Source: Robbsia andropogonis
GTDB taxonomy: Bacteria; Pseudomonadota; Gammaproteobacteria; Burkholderiales; Burkholderiaceae
Reading direction: 5' to 3'
NCBI RefSeq assembly: GCF_000970345.1
Contig: NZ_LAQU01000013.1
Location: 1-64,000 of the forward strand
DNA length: 64,000 nt
The notes below the pieces were generated by a model. That model was not told where the DNA came from. It saw only the letters and a program-made list of their open reading frames with translations, and did no database searches. The number at the start of each line of letters is the position of its first letter. Within the stretch, counting starts at the first letter, position 1. Made by a program: the position numbers and the translations under genes. Shown here in pieces: positions 12,154 through 21,933 of this stretch.

Positions 12154-12621
12154 TCAGCCGATAACGAACAGCGGCTGGCCGTATTCGACTGCCTGGCCGT
12201 TGTCGACCAGTACTTCCTTGATCACGCCGCTCTTGTCGGCTTCGATTTCGTTCAACAGCTTCATCGCTTCGATGATGCAGATCGTCTGGCCTTCCTTGAC
12301 CGTGTCGCCCACCTGGACGAAGGATTCCGCACCCGGTGAGGGTGCGCGGTAGAACGTGCCGACCATCGGTGACGTGACGATATGGCCTTGTGGCGCCGCC
12401 GGCTCGGCGGGTGCTGCGCCAGGCGCCGCACCGGCAGCGGGCGCACCCGCCGCCGGTGCGCCCGCTGCCGGTGCGTAATGGACCGCCGGCGCCGCCGCCG
12501 CGTACACCGGCGCCGCATTCTTGACAATGCGCACGCGGCCTTCGCCTTCCGTGATTTCGAGTTCGGAAATGCTGGACTCGGCCACCAGGTCGATCAAAGT
12601 CTTCAGCTTACGTAGGTCCAT
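12154..12621 (-). CDS. accB: Biotin carboxyl carrier protein of acetyl-CoA carboxylase
   Basis: The 155-residue carrier has an N-terminal helical region ([20 protein letters not shown]), an Ala/Pro/Gly-rich flexible linker (about residues 40-75), and a C-terminal biotinyl domain with the thumb region and the biotin-accepting lysine K121 in [12 protein letters not shown] lies about 8 nt before the ATG. It is the first gene of an accB-accC-prmA direction group. E. coli and many relatives have aroQ just upstream; here there is a 746-bp gene-free stretch instead. Confidence 0.96.
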   Translation of the reverse strand: MDLRKLKTLIDLVAESSISELEITEGEGRVRIVKNAAPVYAAAAPAVHYAPAAGAPAAGAPAAGAAPGAAPAEPAAPQGHIVTSPMVGTFYRAPSPGAESFVQVGDTVKEGQTICIIEAMKLLNEIEADKSGVIKEVLVDNGQAVEYGQPLFVIG

Positions 12622-13367
12622 CGAAAAAGCTCCGTTTAAATTGATCTATGATCGGAACTACGACAGGCAGGCTTACCCCTGGCGCCCCTCGAACGGCGCC
12701 ACGCACACGGCGGCCGCGCTTATGGAGACGACAATGGTCCGAGCCATTCGGTCACCCCTCGCATGTCGGATCTGTCACGATCGCGGGATCAACCCCACGG
12801 ACGTCGGGGTCAATTCCTGATTAGCGTCAATGTAACCTAACTTCGTCCAATCTGCACGCTTTTTGCGAAAAATTCTGCTAATTTCAGCGTATTTCCAGGA
12901 TCGCATGCTGTGACGCAAACATGTATTCTGTCGAGAAACAATTGACTGTCGCCTGGTTGCAACAAAGTGATGGTTCGCAGCAAAATTCGCGAAGTTGCGC
13001 GACTTTACCGCTATTTGAAAAAAACTGTCCAGTGAAAAATAGGACTCAGCTTATTTCAGCGGGGGCAAAGGCGCGTGGCGCCCTGATCCGATGGGCGTTA
13101 CGCGCGACGTCGTTGTCTGTCGGCGCGGACGCCATAGGGCACGCCGGTCCTTTCGCATAAGACAGGCACAAAACGACAGCAACGGTAATGCGGACGATAC
13201 AAAGCCCATGCTGCATTCCGCGACATCGCAAGCAGATCCTGGAAGAGGGCGCACGAAAGCAAGGACGCCTGGCCGGTCGATCGGACATCGTGTCTGTCGA
13301 CACGATGTCGTGCCCGTCAGGTCACGTCTTTGGCAATGGGTCCTGGTGGCGCGGTCGTGGTAATGCC
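12622..13367. other. Gene-free region upstream of accB (746 bp), AT-rich in the middle
   Basis: No recognisable gene is present. Part of it is clearly richer in A and T than its surroundings (25 G/C of 60 bases at 12841-12900), as expected for the accB promoter region on the minus strand, but I could not pick a convincing -35/-10 pair. The region also follows the 3' end of the minus-strand gene at 13368. Confidence 0.45.
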
Positions 13368-14075
13368 CTATGCGCCTTCCTGGGCATCGGCCTGTGCTTC
13401 GAGCATATCCGTCAGCATTCGCATGCTGCCGCGAATCGGTCGGCCGCGGGGGTCGTTGCGCGTAGCGCCGCGGAGGTCGTTCTGCGGGTAAAGGGACAAC
13501 TGGATGCCTACGGTGCCGTCGGCGAGCGCGCCCATGCCGCCTAAGCCATGCCGGCCGTCGGTATCGCCTGCCCGCGCGTCGCGCAACGCGGCATCGCGCA
13601 CGACAAAGCTCAGCGTCTCTACCATGCCTTTGCCGCCCGCGTGACGGGTCTCGCCAGCGTCGTAGTCGATGCCGGCATTGAGCATGAAGATGGCAATGTC
13701 CTTGCTTGCATCGGAAAACAATTGCAGGTGGATGTCCGAGTGCGCTCCGGCCGTGCCATTCCAGACGGCGCCGGTCACGTACGGGTCGAACGCGGACAGG
13801 CGCGCCATCCATTCGAGAGCGATCCGTCGCATTGCGTGCAAGATTGCGGGCTGGCTGTCGGACAGGAAAAGCGACTGGTATTCGCGGACTTCATCCTCGA
13901 TCATGTCGTTGTCCGGCAGCCATTCACCGGAAATCCGGGAGTCTCCGAGCAGTTGTCGCGCGGCCTTGCGCTTGGCGCTAGCGAAGTCGAAGCCGTCCTC
14001 GGCGATCAACTTCGCTGCCACCGCCGCGATTTCTTCGCGTACGCGCCTGGGATCGAGTGCGGGTTTACGTGCCAT
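13368..14075 (-). CDS. Conserved protein of unknown function, possibly nucleotidyltransferase-like
   Basis: I do not recognise a named family for this 235-residue protein. It has no signal peptide or membrane segment. The N-terminal part (about 1-60) is helical and charged, including a segment with FASAKRKAARQLLG. The central segment VTGAVWNGTAGAHSDIHLQL resembles the G-S-x(n)-SDID core of nucleotidyltransferase-fold proteins, with the second acidic position replaced (SDIH), so catalysis is doubtful. The C-terminal part ends in an Ala/Gln-rich helix. It is divergently oriented from mpl with about 90 bp between the start codons. Similar proteins are, as I recall, found beside mpl in related genomes. 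Coding status is well supported by context and composition; function is not. Confidence 0.75.
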   Translation of the reverse strand: MARKPALDPRRVREEIAAVAAKLIAEDGFDFASAKRKAARQLLGDSRISGEWLPDNDMIEDEVREYQSLFLSDSQPAILHAMRRIALEWMARLSAFDPYVTGAVWNGTAGAHSDIHLQLFSDASKDIAIFMLNAGIDYDAGETRHAGGKGMVETLSFVVRDAALRDARAGDTDGRHGLGGMGALADGTVGIQLSLYPQNDLRGATRNDPRGRPIRGSMRMLTDMLEAQADAQEGA

Positions 14076-14122
14076 CGGGCCATGATACCTGAGATTCGAG
14101 GGGGGCTAGGCGGCCCCTCGGG

Positions 14123-14128
14123 TACAAT
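14123..14128 (+). promoter_or_regulatory. Candidate -10 element for mpl
   Basis: TACAAT lies about 37 nt before the chosen mpl ATG, in the short divergent intergenic region. No good -35 is seen, so this is only suggestive. Confidence 0.35.
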
Positions 14129-14164
14129 GCACCGGTTTTGATATCAGTCGTTCGGCACGTTCCC

Positions 14165-15646
14165 ATGCATATTCATATTCTCGGTATCTGCGGTACGTTC
14201 ATGGGTGGTTTGGCCGTGCTGGCCCGAGAAGCCGGGCACCAGGTCACGGGGTGCGATGCGGCGGTCTACCCACCGATGAGCACGCAGCTCGCCGCTCAGG
14301 GAATCAACCTGACCGATGGTTACGACGCCGATCCGGCCGTGATTGGCGCGGACCTGTATGTGATCGGGAATGTCATCACGCGCGGTAATCCGTTGATGGA
14401 GCGCATCCTCGATCGTGGCCTGCCTTACACGTCCGGGCCCCAATGGCTGTCCGAGCATGTCCTGGCGGACAAGTGGGTGCTGGCCGTCGCGGGGACGCAC
14501 GGCAAGACCACCACGACATCGATGCTGGCGCATATCCTGGATCAGGCAGGCTTCGCGCCTGGTTTCCTGATTGGCGGGGTTCCGCAGGATTTCGGGATTT
14601 CGGCCCGCTTGACCGATTCGTCGTTTTTCGTCATCGAAGCCGACGAATACGACACCGCGTTTTTCGACAAGCGGTCGAAGTTCGTGCATTACCGGCCGCG
14701 GACGCTGATTCTCAATAACCTCGAATACGATCACGCTGATATTTTCCCCGATCTCGCGGCCATCGAGACACAGTGCCATCATCTGGTGCGGACGGTGCCG
14801 GGCATCGGACGTATCGTGTCGAATGGGACCGAAGCGGCGCTGGATCGCGTGCTGCAACGCGGTTGCTGGAGCGAGGTCGAGCGCTTTGGCGTGGAGAACG
14901 GCTGGGAAGCCCGGGCGTTGTTGCAACCCGTCGCGGCCGCAATGCCGCCCACCGCGACACCGGGCGATCAGGTCGCCGACCGAGCGAGCGACGACATCGA
15001 CGCCGCGCATTTCGGCGTGGCGTGGCAGGGTCGCCAGGTGGCCGAGGTCGAGTGGGGATTGCAGGGCAGGCATAATGTCATGAACGCGTTGGCGGCGGTG
15101 GCGGCGGCGCATCATGTCGGCGTGCTGCCTAGCGTCGCCGCGAAAGCATTGGGCACTTTCCGGGGTATCCGGCGTCGAATGGAAAGGCGCGGCGATGTGA
15201 TGGGTATCACCGTCTATGATGACTTCGCCCACCATCCCACCGCGATACGTACGACGATTGCCGGTCTGCGCGCGGCGATGACGCGGGGGGATGCTGCCGG
15301 GCGTGACGGTCGCATCCTGGCGGTGCTGGAGCCGCGTTCGAATACGATGAAGCTAGGGGTGATGAAGGCTGCATTGCCGCAGAGCCTCATGGGCGCGGAC
15401 TTGACGTTCGCTTATCACGCGCCTACCGGTAAAACGGCGCTGGACTGGAATCTGGCAGACGCTTTGGCGCCGCTGGGCGGCCGTGCGCAGGCATTTGACG
15501 ATCTGCGCGGGCTGGTTGCCGCCGTCGTGCGTGAGGCGCGTCCCGGCGATCAGGTGCTGGTCATGAGCAATGGCGGGTTCGGCGGCGTGCATCAGCTGTT
15601 GCTCGATGCGCTGTCGCAGCGCCCCAAGAACCGGGAAGCGCATTGA
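14165..15646 (+). CDS. mpl: UDP-N-acetylmuramate:L-alanyl-gamma-D-glutamyl-meso-diaminopimelate ligase Mpl
   Basis: The 493-residue Mur-ligase-family enzyme attaches recycled tripeptide to UDP-MurNAc, so it belongs to the same recycling pathway as ampD. The N-terminus MHIHILGICGTFMGGLA, the P-loop VAGTHGKTTTTSML and the Mur motifs (IEADEYDTAFFDKRSKF; GRHNVMNALAAVAAA; YDDFAHHPTAI) are typical of Mpl. The ATG at 14165 was preferred over an in-frame TTG nine codons upstream because it gives the conserved N-terminus. An insert of about 25 residues rich in Ala/Pro/Thr/Asp (about 255-280) sits in the central domain. The stop codon overlaps the start of the next gene. Confidence 0.95.
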   Translation: MHIHILGICGTFMGGLAVLAREAGHQVTGCDAAVYPPMSTQLAAQGINLTDGYDADPAVIGADLYVIGNVITRGNPLMERILDRGLPYTSGPQWLSEHVLADKWVLAVAGTHGKTTTTSMLAHILDQAGFAPGFLIGGVPQDFGISARLTDSSFFVIEADEYDTAFFDKRSKFVHYRPRTLILNNLEYDHADIFPDLAAIETQCHHLVRTVPGIGRIVSNGTEAALDRVLQRGCWSEVERFGVENGWEARALLQPVAAAMPPTATPGDQVADRASDDIDAAHFGVAWQGRQVAEVEWGLQGRHNVMNALAAVAAAHHVGVLPSVAAKALGTFRGIRRRMERRGDVMGITVYDDFAHHPTAIRTTIAGLRAAMTRGDAAGRDGRILAVLEPRSNTMKLGVMKAALPQSLMGADLTFAYHAPTGKTALDWNLADALAPLGGRAQAFDDLRGLVAAVVREARPGDQVLVMSNGGFGGVHQLLLDALSQRPKNREAH

Positions 15647-16338
15647 TTCTCTATCTGCACGGATTCCGTTCCTCTCCGCGCTCCTTCAAGGCGCGGCGGC
15701 TTGCCGGACGCTTGGCTGTTCTTGGACAGATCAATGCATGGCGTTGCCCGCAATTGCCGGTAAGTCCCTATGAAGCAATCCGTCTGGCCGAGTCGATTAT
15801 CGGTCAGACGCCCGCATCGGATTTGACGCTGGTCGGAAGTTCGCTGGGTGGTTATTACGCGACATGGCTTGCGGAGCGGATCGGATGCCGTGCCGTGGTG
15901 ATCAATCCGGCGACGATGCCGGACGCGAGCCTGGAGCGCTTTCTGGGTGAGCAACCCTTGTGGCACGGCGGTGGCACGATCGTCGTCGAGCCACGGCATC
16001 TCGATGAATTGAAGGCATTGCGGGTCGAGCGGCTAAGTGACCCGGGTCGGTATTTTCTGCTGGCTGCCACGGGTGACGAGGTTCTGGACTATCGGGATAT
16101 GCTGGTGCATTACGCGGGCGCAAAAACGACGCTTATCGAAGGCAGCAACCACGCTATCAGCGAATTCGACGATTATCTGGACGCGGTGCTGGCATTCTGT
16201 GGCATCGATGTCGCACCGCTGCCGGGCGCGGTGGCAACCTGTCCGAATGCCGATATCGTTGCGCAGGATGATGTCCCGGCATTGGCGATTGGTGGTGTAC
16301 CGCCCGTGGTGACGGGAACGCGCCGCATGGCAAATTGA
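15643..16338 (+). CDS. YqiA-like alpha/beta-hydrolase (esterase)
   Basis: The 231-residue protein has the small alpha/beta-hydrolase fold of YqiA/UPF0227: ILYLHGFRSSPRSFKA at the N-terminus, the nucleophile elbow GSSLGGYYATWLAE, an acid in TGDEVLDY and the histidine in EGSNHAISEF. It is longer than E. coli YqiA by a C-terminal tail of about 35 residues. Translation most likely begins at a TTG (15643-15645) overlapping the mpl stop as TTGA, which implies translational coupling. Substrate unknown; short acyl esters are the family's known model substrates. Confidence 0.85.
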   Translation: MILYLHGFRSSPRSFKARRLAGRLAVLGQINAWRCPQLPVSPYEAIRLAESIIGQTPASDLTLVGSSLGGYYATWLAERIGCRAVVINPATMPDASLERFLGEQPLWHGGGTIVVEPRHLDELKALRVERLSDPGRYFLLAATGDEVLDYRDMLVHYAGAKTTLIEGSNHAISEFDDYLDAVLAFCGIDVAPLPGAVATCPNADIVAQDDVPALAIGGVPPVVTGTRRMAN

Positions 16339-16437
16339 ACATGTGTCGGTGGCGGCCCGATGGCAACCACCGACACCATCGCGTCATCGCGCACACGATG
16401 GGAACGACCGCAGTCGAATGCGGAGAAAGGGTAGAGC

Positions 16438-18585
16438 GTGAACGTTTTTTTTGAAGAATCCGGCAGTTTCAAGGCGGGCACCGTGCTCTCGCAGAACGGT
16501 GACGCGCTGCAGGTGGAGTTGCCGGGTGGTCGTCGGGCGAAAGTAAAGGGCCGGGACGTGATGGTGGAGTTTACGTCGCCCGCGCCCGCCGACCTGATCA
16601 AACAGGCCGACACTGAAGCGGGCGACATCGATCTGGATTTCCTTTGGGAGGTAGCCGGCGTCGACGAATTCAATTTCGCCGCGCTGGCGACCGAGTACTT
16701 TGGCGAGAAGCCGACGGCGGTGCAGCGCGCGGCACTGGCATTGCGTATTCACGGCTCGCCGGTCTATTTCCGGCGCAAGGGCCGGGGAAATTACCAGCGG
16801 GCGCCGGAAGAGCAATTGAAGGCGGCGCTGTCGGCATTGGCACGCAAGGCCGAGCAGGCACGCGTCCAGGATGGCTATGTACAGGAACTGATCGAAGGTC
16901 GACTGCCGGACGCCTTCAAGGGGCGGGTCGTGAACTTGCTGGTGCGGCCCGACAAGAATACGATCGAATACAAGGCGATGGAAGCCGCCGCCGCCGCGCG
17001 TGGCATGACGGCGGCGCAGTTGATGATCGCGTGCGGCGGCATCGAGTCGCCCCGTATGTGGCATGAGACCAAGTTTATCGCGGAATATTTTCCCGACGGT
17101 ATCGGTTTCCCGGCGGTCAGTGTCGCTGCGCCGCTAGACGAACTGCCGGACGCCGGTGTGCGCGCTTTCTCGATCGACGACATCACGACGACTGAAATCG
17201 ATGATGCCATCTCGGTGACACATCTGGCGGACGATCGGTTGAGGGTGGGCGTGCATATCGCGGCGCCATCGCTCGGCATCATGAAGGATGATGCGATCGA
17301 CGCCATCGCACGGGCGCGTCTGTCCACCGTCTATATGCCGGGTGACAAGATCACGATGTTGCCCCCGGAGGTGGTGGAGGTCTTCACGCTGAACGAAGGC
17401 GACTTCCGGCCAGCGGTGTCGCTGTACCTGATCGTCGACAAGCAGACCTACGATGTGGTTGCCACCGAGACGCGCGTCGAGAAGGTCTTCATCTCGCACA
17501 ATCTGCGTACAAATATTCTCGACCCGATCGTGACCGAGGAATCGCTGGCCGCCAATGAAGGCGACTACCCGCATCGCGACGACATCGTGGCATTGTGGCC
17601 GTTGGCGCAGGCGCTCCATGAGACGCGGCAGCAGACGCGGATCGCCAACGGCTTGCGCCGCGAGGTGCAACGCTCGTCCGATTTCAACTTCTACATCGAA
17701 GGCGAGCACGTCACCATCTCGCCGCGTCGCCGTGGCGCGCCGCTGGATCTGATCGTCGCCGAGCTGGCCATTGCGGCAAACAGCAACTGGGGCGCGTATC
17801 TGGCCGAACATGGCGTGCCGGGCATCTATCGGGCACAACGCGCCTTCGGTCCGAATCGCACGCGGATGCAGACATCGGCGGCACCGCATGAAGGTCTAGG
17901 CGTTGCGCAATATGCGTGGAGCACCTCTCCGCTGCGTCGGTATGTCGATCTGGTGAATCAATGGCAATTGGTGGCCATCACGCGTCATGGCGTGGCTGCA
18001 AAGATGGTCGCGCCGTTCAAGCCGAAGGATGCGGACCTTTATGCGGTGGTTCAGGGCTTCGACGAGACGTATTCGGCCTACGCCGAGCATCAGCACAAGA
18101 TGGAAAAGTTCTGGTGCCTGCGCTGGTTGCGGCAGGAGGAGCGCAAGCAGATGGTGGCACAGGTCATCAAGGGCGATCTGGTACGTTTCGAGGAGATCCC
18201 GCTCACGATGATCGTTCCCGCGATCGGCGTGCACGCGCGCGGCACGCGCCTGCTGCTCGATATCGTCGAGATGGATGAACTCAACGTCGACTTGTCATGT
18301 CGACTGGTACAGGTGCTGGACGTGCCGCCCGTCGATGGCGCGGACACGGTCGATGGCGCCGACGCCGAGGAGACGGGCGAGGACGCGGCGGAGGTGGAAT
18401 TGGCGGCCGAAGCGGGCAAGGCGGGCGACGGCGCCACGACGGAAGACGCTGCCGCGCCGCCGGACGGCGACACCGATACGGGGGCGCGGGACGACGACAA
18501 CGCATTCGACCAGGAGGCGGCAGTCACGGAAAACCGCGATCAGGCCGCATTGCAGGGCACCGGGGACTTGGAGAAGCGAGCATGA
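16438..18585 (+). CDS. RNase II/RNase R-family 3'-5' exoribonuclease
   Basis: The 715-residue protein carries the RNB catalytic domain; the four-aspartate signature is seen as FSIDDITTTEIDDAISVTHL (about residues 242-261). An N-terminal OB-like region precedes it and a degenerate S1-like part follows. The last about 85 residues (from about 631) are acidic, rich in Asp/Glu/Ala/Gly, and look disordered. Translation starts at a GTG (16438) with GGAGAAAGGG upstream. In Burkholderia relatives this gene is called VacB/RNase II; I cannot decide between RNase II and R subfamilies. Its stop overlaps the aroE start by ATGA. Confidence 0.92.
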   Translation: MNVFFEESGSFKAGTVLSQNGDALQVELPGGRRAKVKGRDVMVEFTSPAPADLIKQADTEAGDIDLDFLWEVAGVDEFNFAALATEYFGEKPTAVQRAALALRIHGSPVYFRRKGRGNYQRAPEEQLKAALSALARKAEQARVQDGYVQELIEGRLPDAFKGRVVNLLVRPDKNTIEYKAMEAAAAARGMTAAQLMIACGGIESPRMWHETKFIAEYFPDGIGFPAVSVAAPLDELPDAGVRAFSIDDITTTEIDDAISVTHLADDRLRVGVHIAAPSLGIMKDDAIDAIARARLSTVYMPGDKITMLPPEVVEVFTLNEGDFRPAVSLYLIVDKQTYDVVATETRVEKVFISHNLRTNILDPIVTEESLAANEGDYPHRDDIVALWPLAQALHETRQQTRIANGLRREVQRSSDFNFYIEGEHVTISPRRRGAPLDLIVAELAIAANSNWGAYLAEHGVPGIYRAQRAFGPNRTRMQTSAAPHEGLGVAQYAWSTSPLRRYVDLVNQWQLVAITRHGVAAKMVAPFKPKDADLYAVVQGFDETYSAYAEHQHKMEKFWCLRWLRQEERKQMVAQVIKGDLVRFEEIPLTMIVPAIGVHARGTRLLLDIVEMDELNVDLSCRLVQVLDVPPVDGADTVDGADAEETGEDAAEVELAAEAGKAGDGATTEDAAAPPDGDTDTGARDDDNAFDQEAAVTENRDQAALQGTGDLEKRA

Positions 18586-19586
18586 TCGCGAATACGTCGC
18601 ATGACCAAGCGGGCGGGCAACCAATCATGGATGTCGATCGCTACCTGGTGGTGGGACATCCGATCGCACACAGTAAATCGCCGGAGATCCATGCGGCTTT
18701 TGCGAAAGCCACAGGTCATGCACTGCACTATGACCGTCTGCTGGCACCGCTCGATGGTTTTGCCGACGCGGTGCGGTCGTTTGCCGCCGCGGGCGGGCGA
18801 GGGATTAATGTCACCGTGCCGTTCAAGCTGGAAGCGCACGCCCTGGCCGATACGTTGACGCCGCGCGCCGCCGCTGCGGGCGCAGTCAATACGTTGCGCT
18901 TTTTGCGCGAAGGTGACACGGTGCGGATCGAAGGCGACAACACCGACGGCGCCGGTCTGGTGCAGGACATCGAGATCAATCTGGGTTGTCCGTTCGCGGG
19001 TAAGCGCGTCTTGCTGTTGGGCGCAGGTGGCGCGGCGCGTGGCGTGATCCTTCCGATTCTGGAGCGTGGACCCAGGCAGTTGCACATCGCCAATCGTACC
19101 GTGCAGCGCGCACACGCGTTGCGCGACCATTTTGCCGCTGATGCCGTGGCGCGGCATGTGGTGCTGGAAGCCCTCGAAGCGTCACAGTTGCTGCCGTTCG
19201 ACGCGGCCGTCGTCCCGTCTGCTTCCGATCGTTCTCCGGCATCGATGACGGGCGCGACGGAAGCCGGAACCGCGGCGGCACTCGACGTAGCATCGGCATC
19301 GGCTGCGCGCTATGACATCGTCATCAACGGGACATCGAGCAGTCTCGGCGGCGCGTTGCCGGATCTGCCGGCCGGGGCGATTGGCGCTGGTACATTGGTT
19401 TATGACATGATGTACGGCGCTGCGCTTACGCCGTTCCTGCTTGCATCGCGGGCGGCCGGTGCCGATATCGCCGATGGTCTGGGGATGCTGGTCGAGCAGG
19501 CTGCCGAGTCGTTTCTGTCGTGGCGGGGGGTACGCCCTGATGGCCGCCCGGTGCTGACCGCGCTGCGCGCACGGTTGAAGGGATAA
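18582..19586 (+). CDS. aroE: Shikimate dehydrogenase
   Basis: The 334-residue enzyme reduces 3-dehydroshikimate to shikimate with NADPH. Key motifs are [11 protein letters not shown], the catalytic lysine in [18 protein letters not shown] and the nucleotide-binding [12 protein letters not shown]. The protein is about 45-60 residues longer than usual. Part is an N-terminal extension of 15 residues before [16 protein letters not shown]; the rest is mainly an Ser/Ala/Thr-rich insert (about residues 206-243) between the NADP-binding half and [11 protein letters not shown]. The start at 18582 has GGAGAAG upstream and an ATGA overlap with the preceding gene; 18627 is an alternative. Confidence 0.94.
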   Translation: MIANTSHDQAGGQPIMDVDRYLVVGHPIAHSKSPEIHAAFAKATGHALHYDRLLAPLDGFADAVRSFAAAGGRGINVTVPFKLEAHALADTLTPRAAAAGAVNTLRFLREGDTVRIEGDNTDGAGLVQDIEINLGCPFAGKRVLLLGAGGAARGVILPILERGPRQLHIANRTVQRAHALRDHFAADAVARHVVLEALEASQLLPFDAAVVPSASDRSPASMTGATEAGTAAALDVASASAARYDIVINGTSSSLGGALPDLPAGAIGAGTLVYDMMYGAALTPFLLASRAAGADIADGLGMLVEQAAESFLSWRGVRPDGRPVLTALRARLKG

Positions 19587-19594
19587 GTGCGATA

Positions 19595-20314
19595 GTGGCG
19601 ACCCGCTCCCCACGCCGGCGATGGCTGACCTCCCGCGTCATGCGGGTGTTGACGCTTTTGCTGGTGGCGTGGTGCGCGACGCAGGTCTTTTACCTGGCGA
19701 GCATCGTCTGGTGGCGTTTCGTCGACCCGGGTTCCACCGCCTACATGCGGGCCGGTAGCTGGCGGATGGCGCATGACGGCGATCACCGTTCCCTGGAACA
19801 TGAATGGGTGCCGTACGATGCCATCTCGATCAACTTGAAGCGCGCGGTGGTGGCATCCGAGGATGCCACCTTCGTCGACAATCCGGGCTTCGATACCGAG
19901 GCGATGATGCAAGCCTGGGATCGCAATCAGCGTGCGGGACGCGTGGCGCGCGGGGGGTCGACGATCACACAGCAATTGGCGCGCAATCTCTTTCTGTCGT
20001 CGGAAAAGAGCTATATTCGCAAGGGCCAGGAGCTGATCATTACCGGCATGCTCGACATGGTGCTCGACAAGCGTCGTATCCTTGAAATCTACCTGAACTC
20101 GGTGGAATGGGGCAATGGCGTGTACGGTGCGGAGGCGGCCGCGCGACATTACTTCCATGTTTCCGCGGCGCGGCTATCGGCGGCCCAGGCAGCGCGCCTC
20201 GCGGTGATGCTGCCCGATCCGCGCTACTACGACGCCCATCCTGGCTCGCCGTATCTGCGGCAACGCACCGGCGTCATTCAGGCGCGGATGAACGCGGTAA
20301 CGGTCCCGCGGTAG
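19595..20314 (+). CDS. mtgA: Monofunctional biosynthetic peptidoglycan transglycosylase
   Basis: The 239-residue inner-membrane protein polymerises lipid II into glycan strands. It has a basic N-terminus, one membrane segment (about residues 17-37), and the family-51 glycosyltransferase motifs: the catalytic glutamate in [14 protein letters not shown] and the second motif [16 protein letters not shown], followed by [20 protein letters not shown] and [15 protein letters not shown]. Translation starts at a GTG (19595), 8 bp after the aroE stop. Confidence 0.96.
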   Translation: MATRSPRRRWLTSRVMRVLTLLLVAWCATQVFYLASIVWWRFVDPGSTAYMRAGSWRMAHDGDHRSLEHEWVPYDAISINLKRAVVASEDATFVDNPGFDTEAMMQAWDRNQRAGRVARGGSTITQQLARNLFLSSEKSYIRKGQELIITGMLDMVLDKRRILEIYLNSVEWGNGVYGAEAAARHYFHVSAARLSAAQAARLAVMLPDPRYYDAHPGSPYLRQRTGVIQARMNAVTVPR

Positions 20315-20316
20315 GG

Positions 20317-20322
20317 TAGAAT
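20317..20322 (+). promoter_or_regulatory. Candidate -10 element for pyrF
   Basis: TAGAAT lies 35 nt before the chosen pyrF ATG, immediately after the mtgA stop codon. There is no clear -35. Confidence 0.3.
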
Positions 20323-20357
20323 CGCGCTTGCGTTCCGATTCGCGTCCCGTTCATCTC

Positions 20358-21251
20358 ATGTCTGCTCATTCTTCCGTGCCCCCCTCTTCCGCCACGTTTT
20401 CTTTCAACGGCATGCTGCGTGCCGCCTGGCAACGCACCGGTTCATTGCTGTGCGTCGGACTGGACCCGGAGCCCACGCGTTTTCCCGCCGCACTGGGTGG
20501 GAACAGGGGCAACGCCGATCCTGAGCACCTCTTCACGTTCTGTCGCGATATCGTCGATGCCACCGCGCCGTATGCGAGCGCCTTCAAGCCGCAAATAGCC
20601 TATTTCGCGGCGCATCGCGCCGAGTGGCAGCTCGAACGGCTGATTGCGCATATTCACGCGCATCATCCGGGGGTGCCGGTGATCCTGGATGCGAAGCGCG
20701 GCGATATCGGCTCCACCGCGCAGCAGTACGCGCGTGAAGCGTTCGAGCGTTTTCAGGCGGATGCGGTGACGGTGAATCCGTATATGGGCTTTGATACGAT
20801 CGAGCCTTATCTCGCTTATCCGGGCAAGGGCGTCATCGTGCTGTGCCGGACATCGAATCCCGGTGGTTCGGATCTGCAGTTCCTCGATGTATCGCCCACC
20901 GACGGCGCGGCAACGGCGCGACCCTTGTATCAGGTCGTGGCGGAAAAGGCCGCCGGTGAATGGAACGCCAGCGGGGAGCTGTCGCTGGTCGTGGGCGCGA
21001 CCTTTCCAGCGGAAATTGCGAGGGTCCGGGGCATCGTCGGTGACATGCCGTTGTTGATTCCAGGCATTGGCGCGCAAGGCGGCGATGTGGAAGCAACGGT
21101 GTCGGCCGGCAAGACCGCCGACAACACCGGCATGATGATCAATTCGTCGCGTGCGATCCTCTATGCGGGTAACGGCGCGGACTTCGCCCAGCGCGCGGCC
21201 GACGCGGCTCGCGCGACCCGTGACGCGATCAATGTCGCGCGCGGCGTTTGA
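20358..21251 (+). CDS. pyrF: Orotidine 5'-phosphate decarboxylase (type 2)
   Basis: The 297-residue enzyme makes UMP from orotidine monophosphate. [22 protein letters not shown], the catalytic [17 protein letters not shown] and the phosphate-binding C-terminus ([19 protein letters not shown]) mark the longer type 2 subfamily. The ATG at 20358 was chosen over an upstream TTG ten codons earlier because homologues begin near this point. It converges on pncC with 46 bp between stops. Confidence 0.95.
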   Translation: MSAHSSVPPSSATFSFNGMLRAAWQRTGSLLCVGLDPEPTRFPAALGGNRGNADPEHLFTFCRDIVDATAPYASAFKPQIAYFAAHRAEWQLERLIAHIHAHHPGVPVILDAKRGDIGSTAQQYAREAFERFQADAVTVNPYMGFDTIEPYLAYPGKGVIVLCRTSNPGGSDLQFLDVSPTDGAATARPLYQVVAEKAAGEWNASGELSLVVGATFPAEIARVRGIVGDMPLLIPGIGAQGGDVEATVSAGKTADNTGMMINSSRAILYAGNGADFAQRAADAARATRDAINVARGV

Positions 21252-21297
21252 TTCGCACGGCGACCTGCTTCCGTGATGCGCCGTGGTTTGCCGTGCT

Positions 21298-21873
21298 TCA
21301 TGTGCCCGTCGTAGTGTGCGAGACGAGCAGCGCCAGACCATGCAGTGCATGCCGCGCGCTTTGCCGCCGAACGGACGCACGATCACCATCGAAGTGACAG
21401 GTGACCGTGTGGACCACTGGCGCCGTATTTTCCGCCGATCGATAGGCCCACCCGAAGCAAACCGTTCCCACTGGTTTCTCGGCGCTGCCACCGCTGGGTC
21501 CCGCGACGCCGGTGACCGATGCCGTTATCCGAGCCTGGCTCGCCAATAACCCGCCACGCGCCATCGCCGCCGCCACCGGTTCGCTGACCGCGCCATGCGT
21601 ATCGATCAGCGCGGTGGCGACATCCACCGCGCCGGTTTTCGCGGCATTCGAATAGGTCACGAAGCCCCGCTCGAACCACGCGCTGCTTCCCGCCACTTCC
21701 GTGAGCGCAGCGGCGATCAAGCCGCCGGTGCATGATTCGACCGTCGCCACCGTCCAGCCGCGCTGAATCAGCTGCTGTCCTAATTGGGCCGCTTGCTGAG
21801 CCAGTGCGTCATACGATGGTGGTGGTGCAGCCTCTGCGATCGTCAAGTCAACAGTAAGCGTGTCTGAGGACAT
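21298..21873 (-). CDS. pncC: Nicotinamide-nucleotide amidohydrolase PncC (CinA C-terminal family)
   Basis: The 191-residue protein is a stand-alone CinA C-terminal domain that converts NMN to nicotinate mononucleotide. VATVESCTGGLIAAALTEVA contains the conserved serine, and GFVTYSNAAKTG, SVTGVAGPSGGSAEKPVGTV and the final arginine-rich helix complete the family pattern. An AGGAGGA 7-8 nt before the ATG at 21873 decides the start; a longer frame begins at 21903. Confidence 0.93.
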   Translation of the reverse strand: MSSDTLTVDLTIAEAAPPPSYDALAQQAAQLGQQLIQRGWTVATVESCTGGLIAAALTEVAGSSAWFERGFVTYSNAAKTGAVDVATALIDTHGAVSEPVAAAMARGGLLASQARITASVTGVAGPSGGSAEKPVGTVCFGWAYRSAENTAPVVHTVTCHFDGDRASVRRQSARHALHGLALLVSHTTTGT

Positions 21874-21933
21874 CGGCGTTTCCTCCTGGTAAGCGAGAAA
21901 CAAGGGCGCACGGGACGGATCGTATCGGCCACG

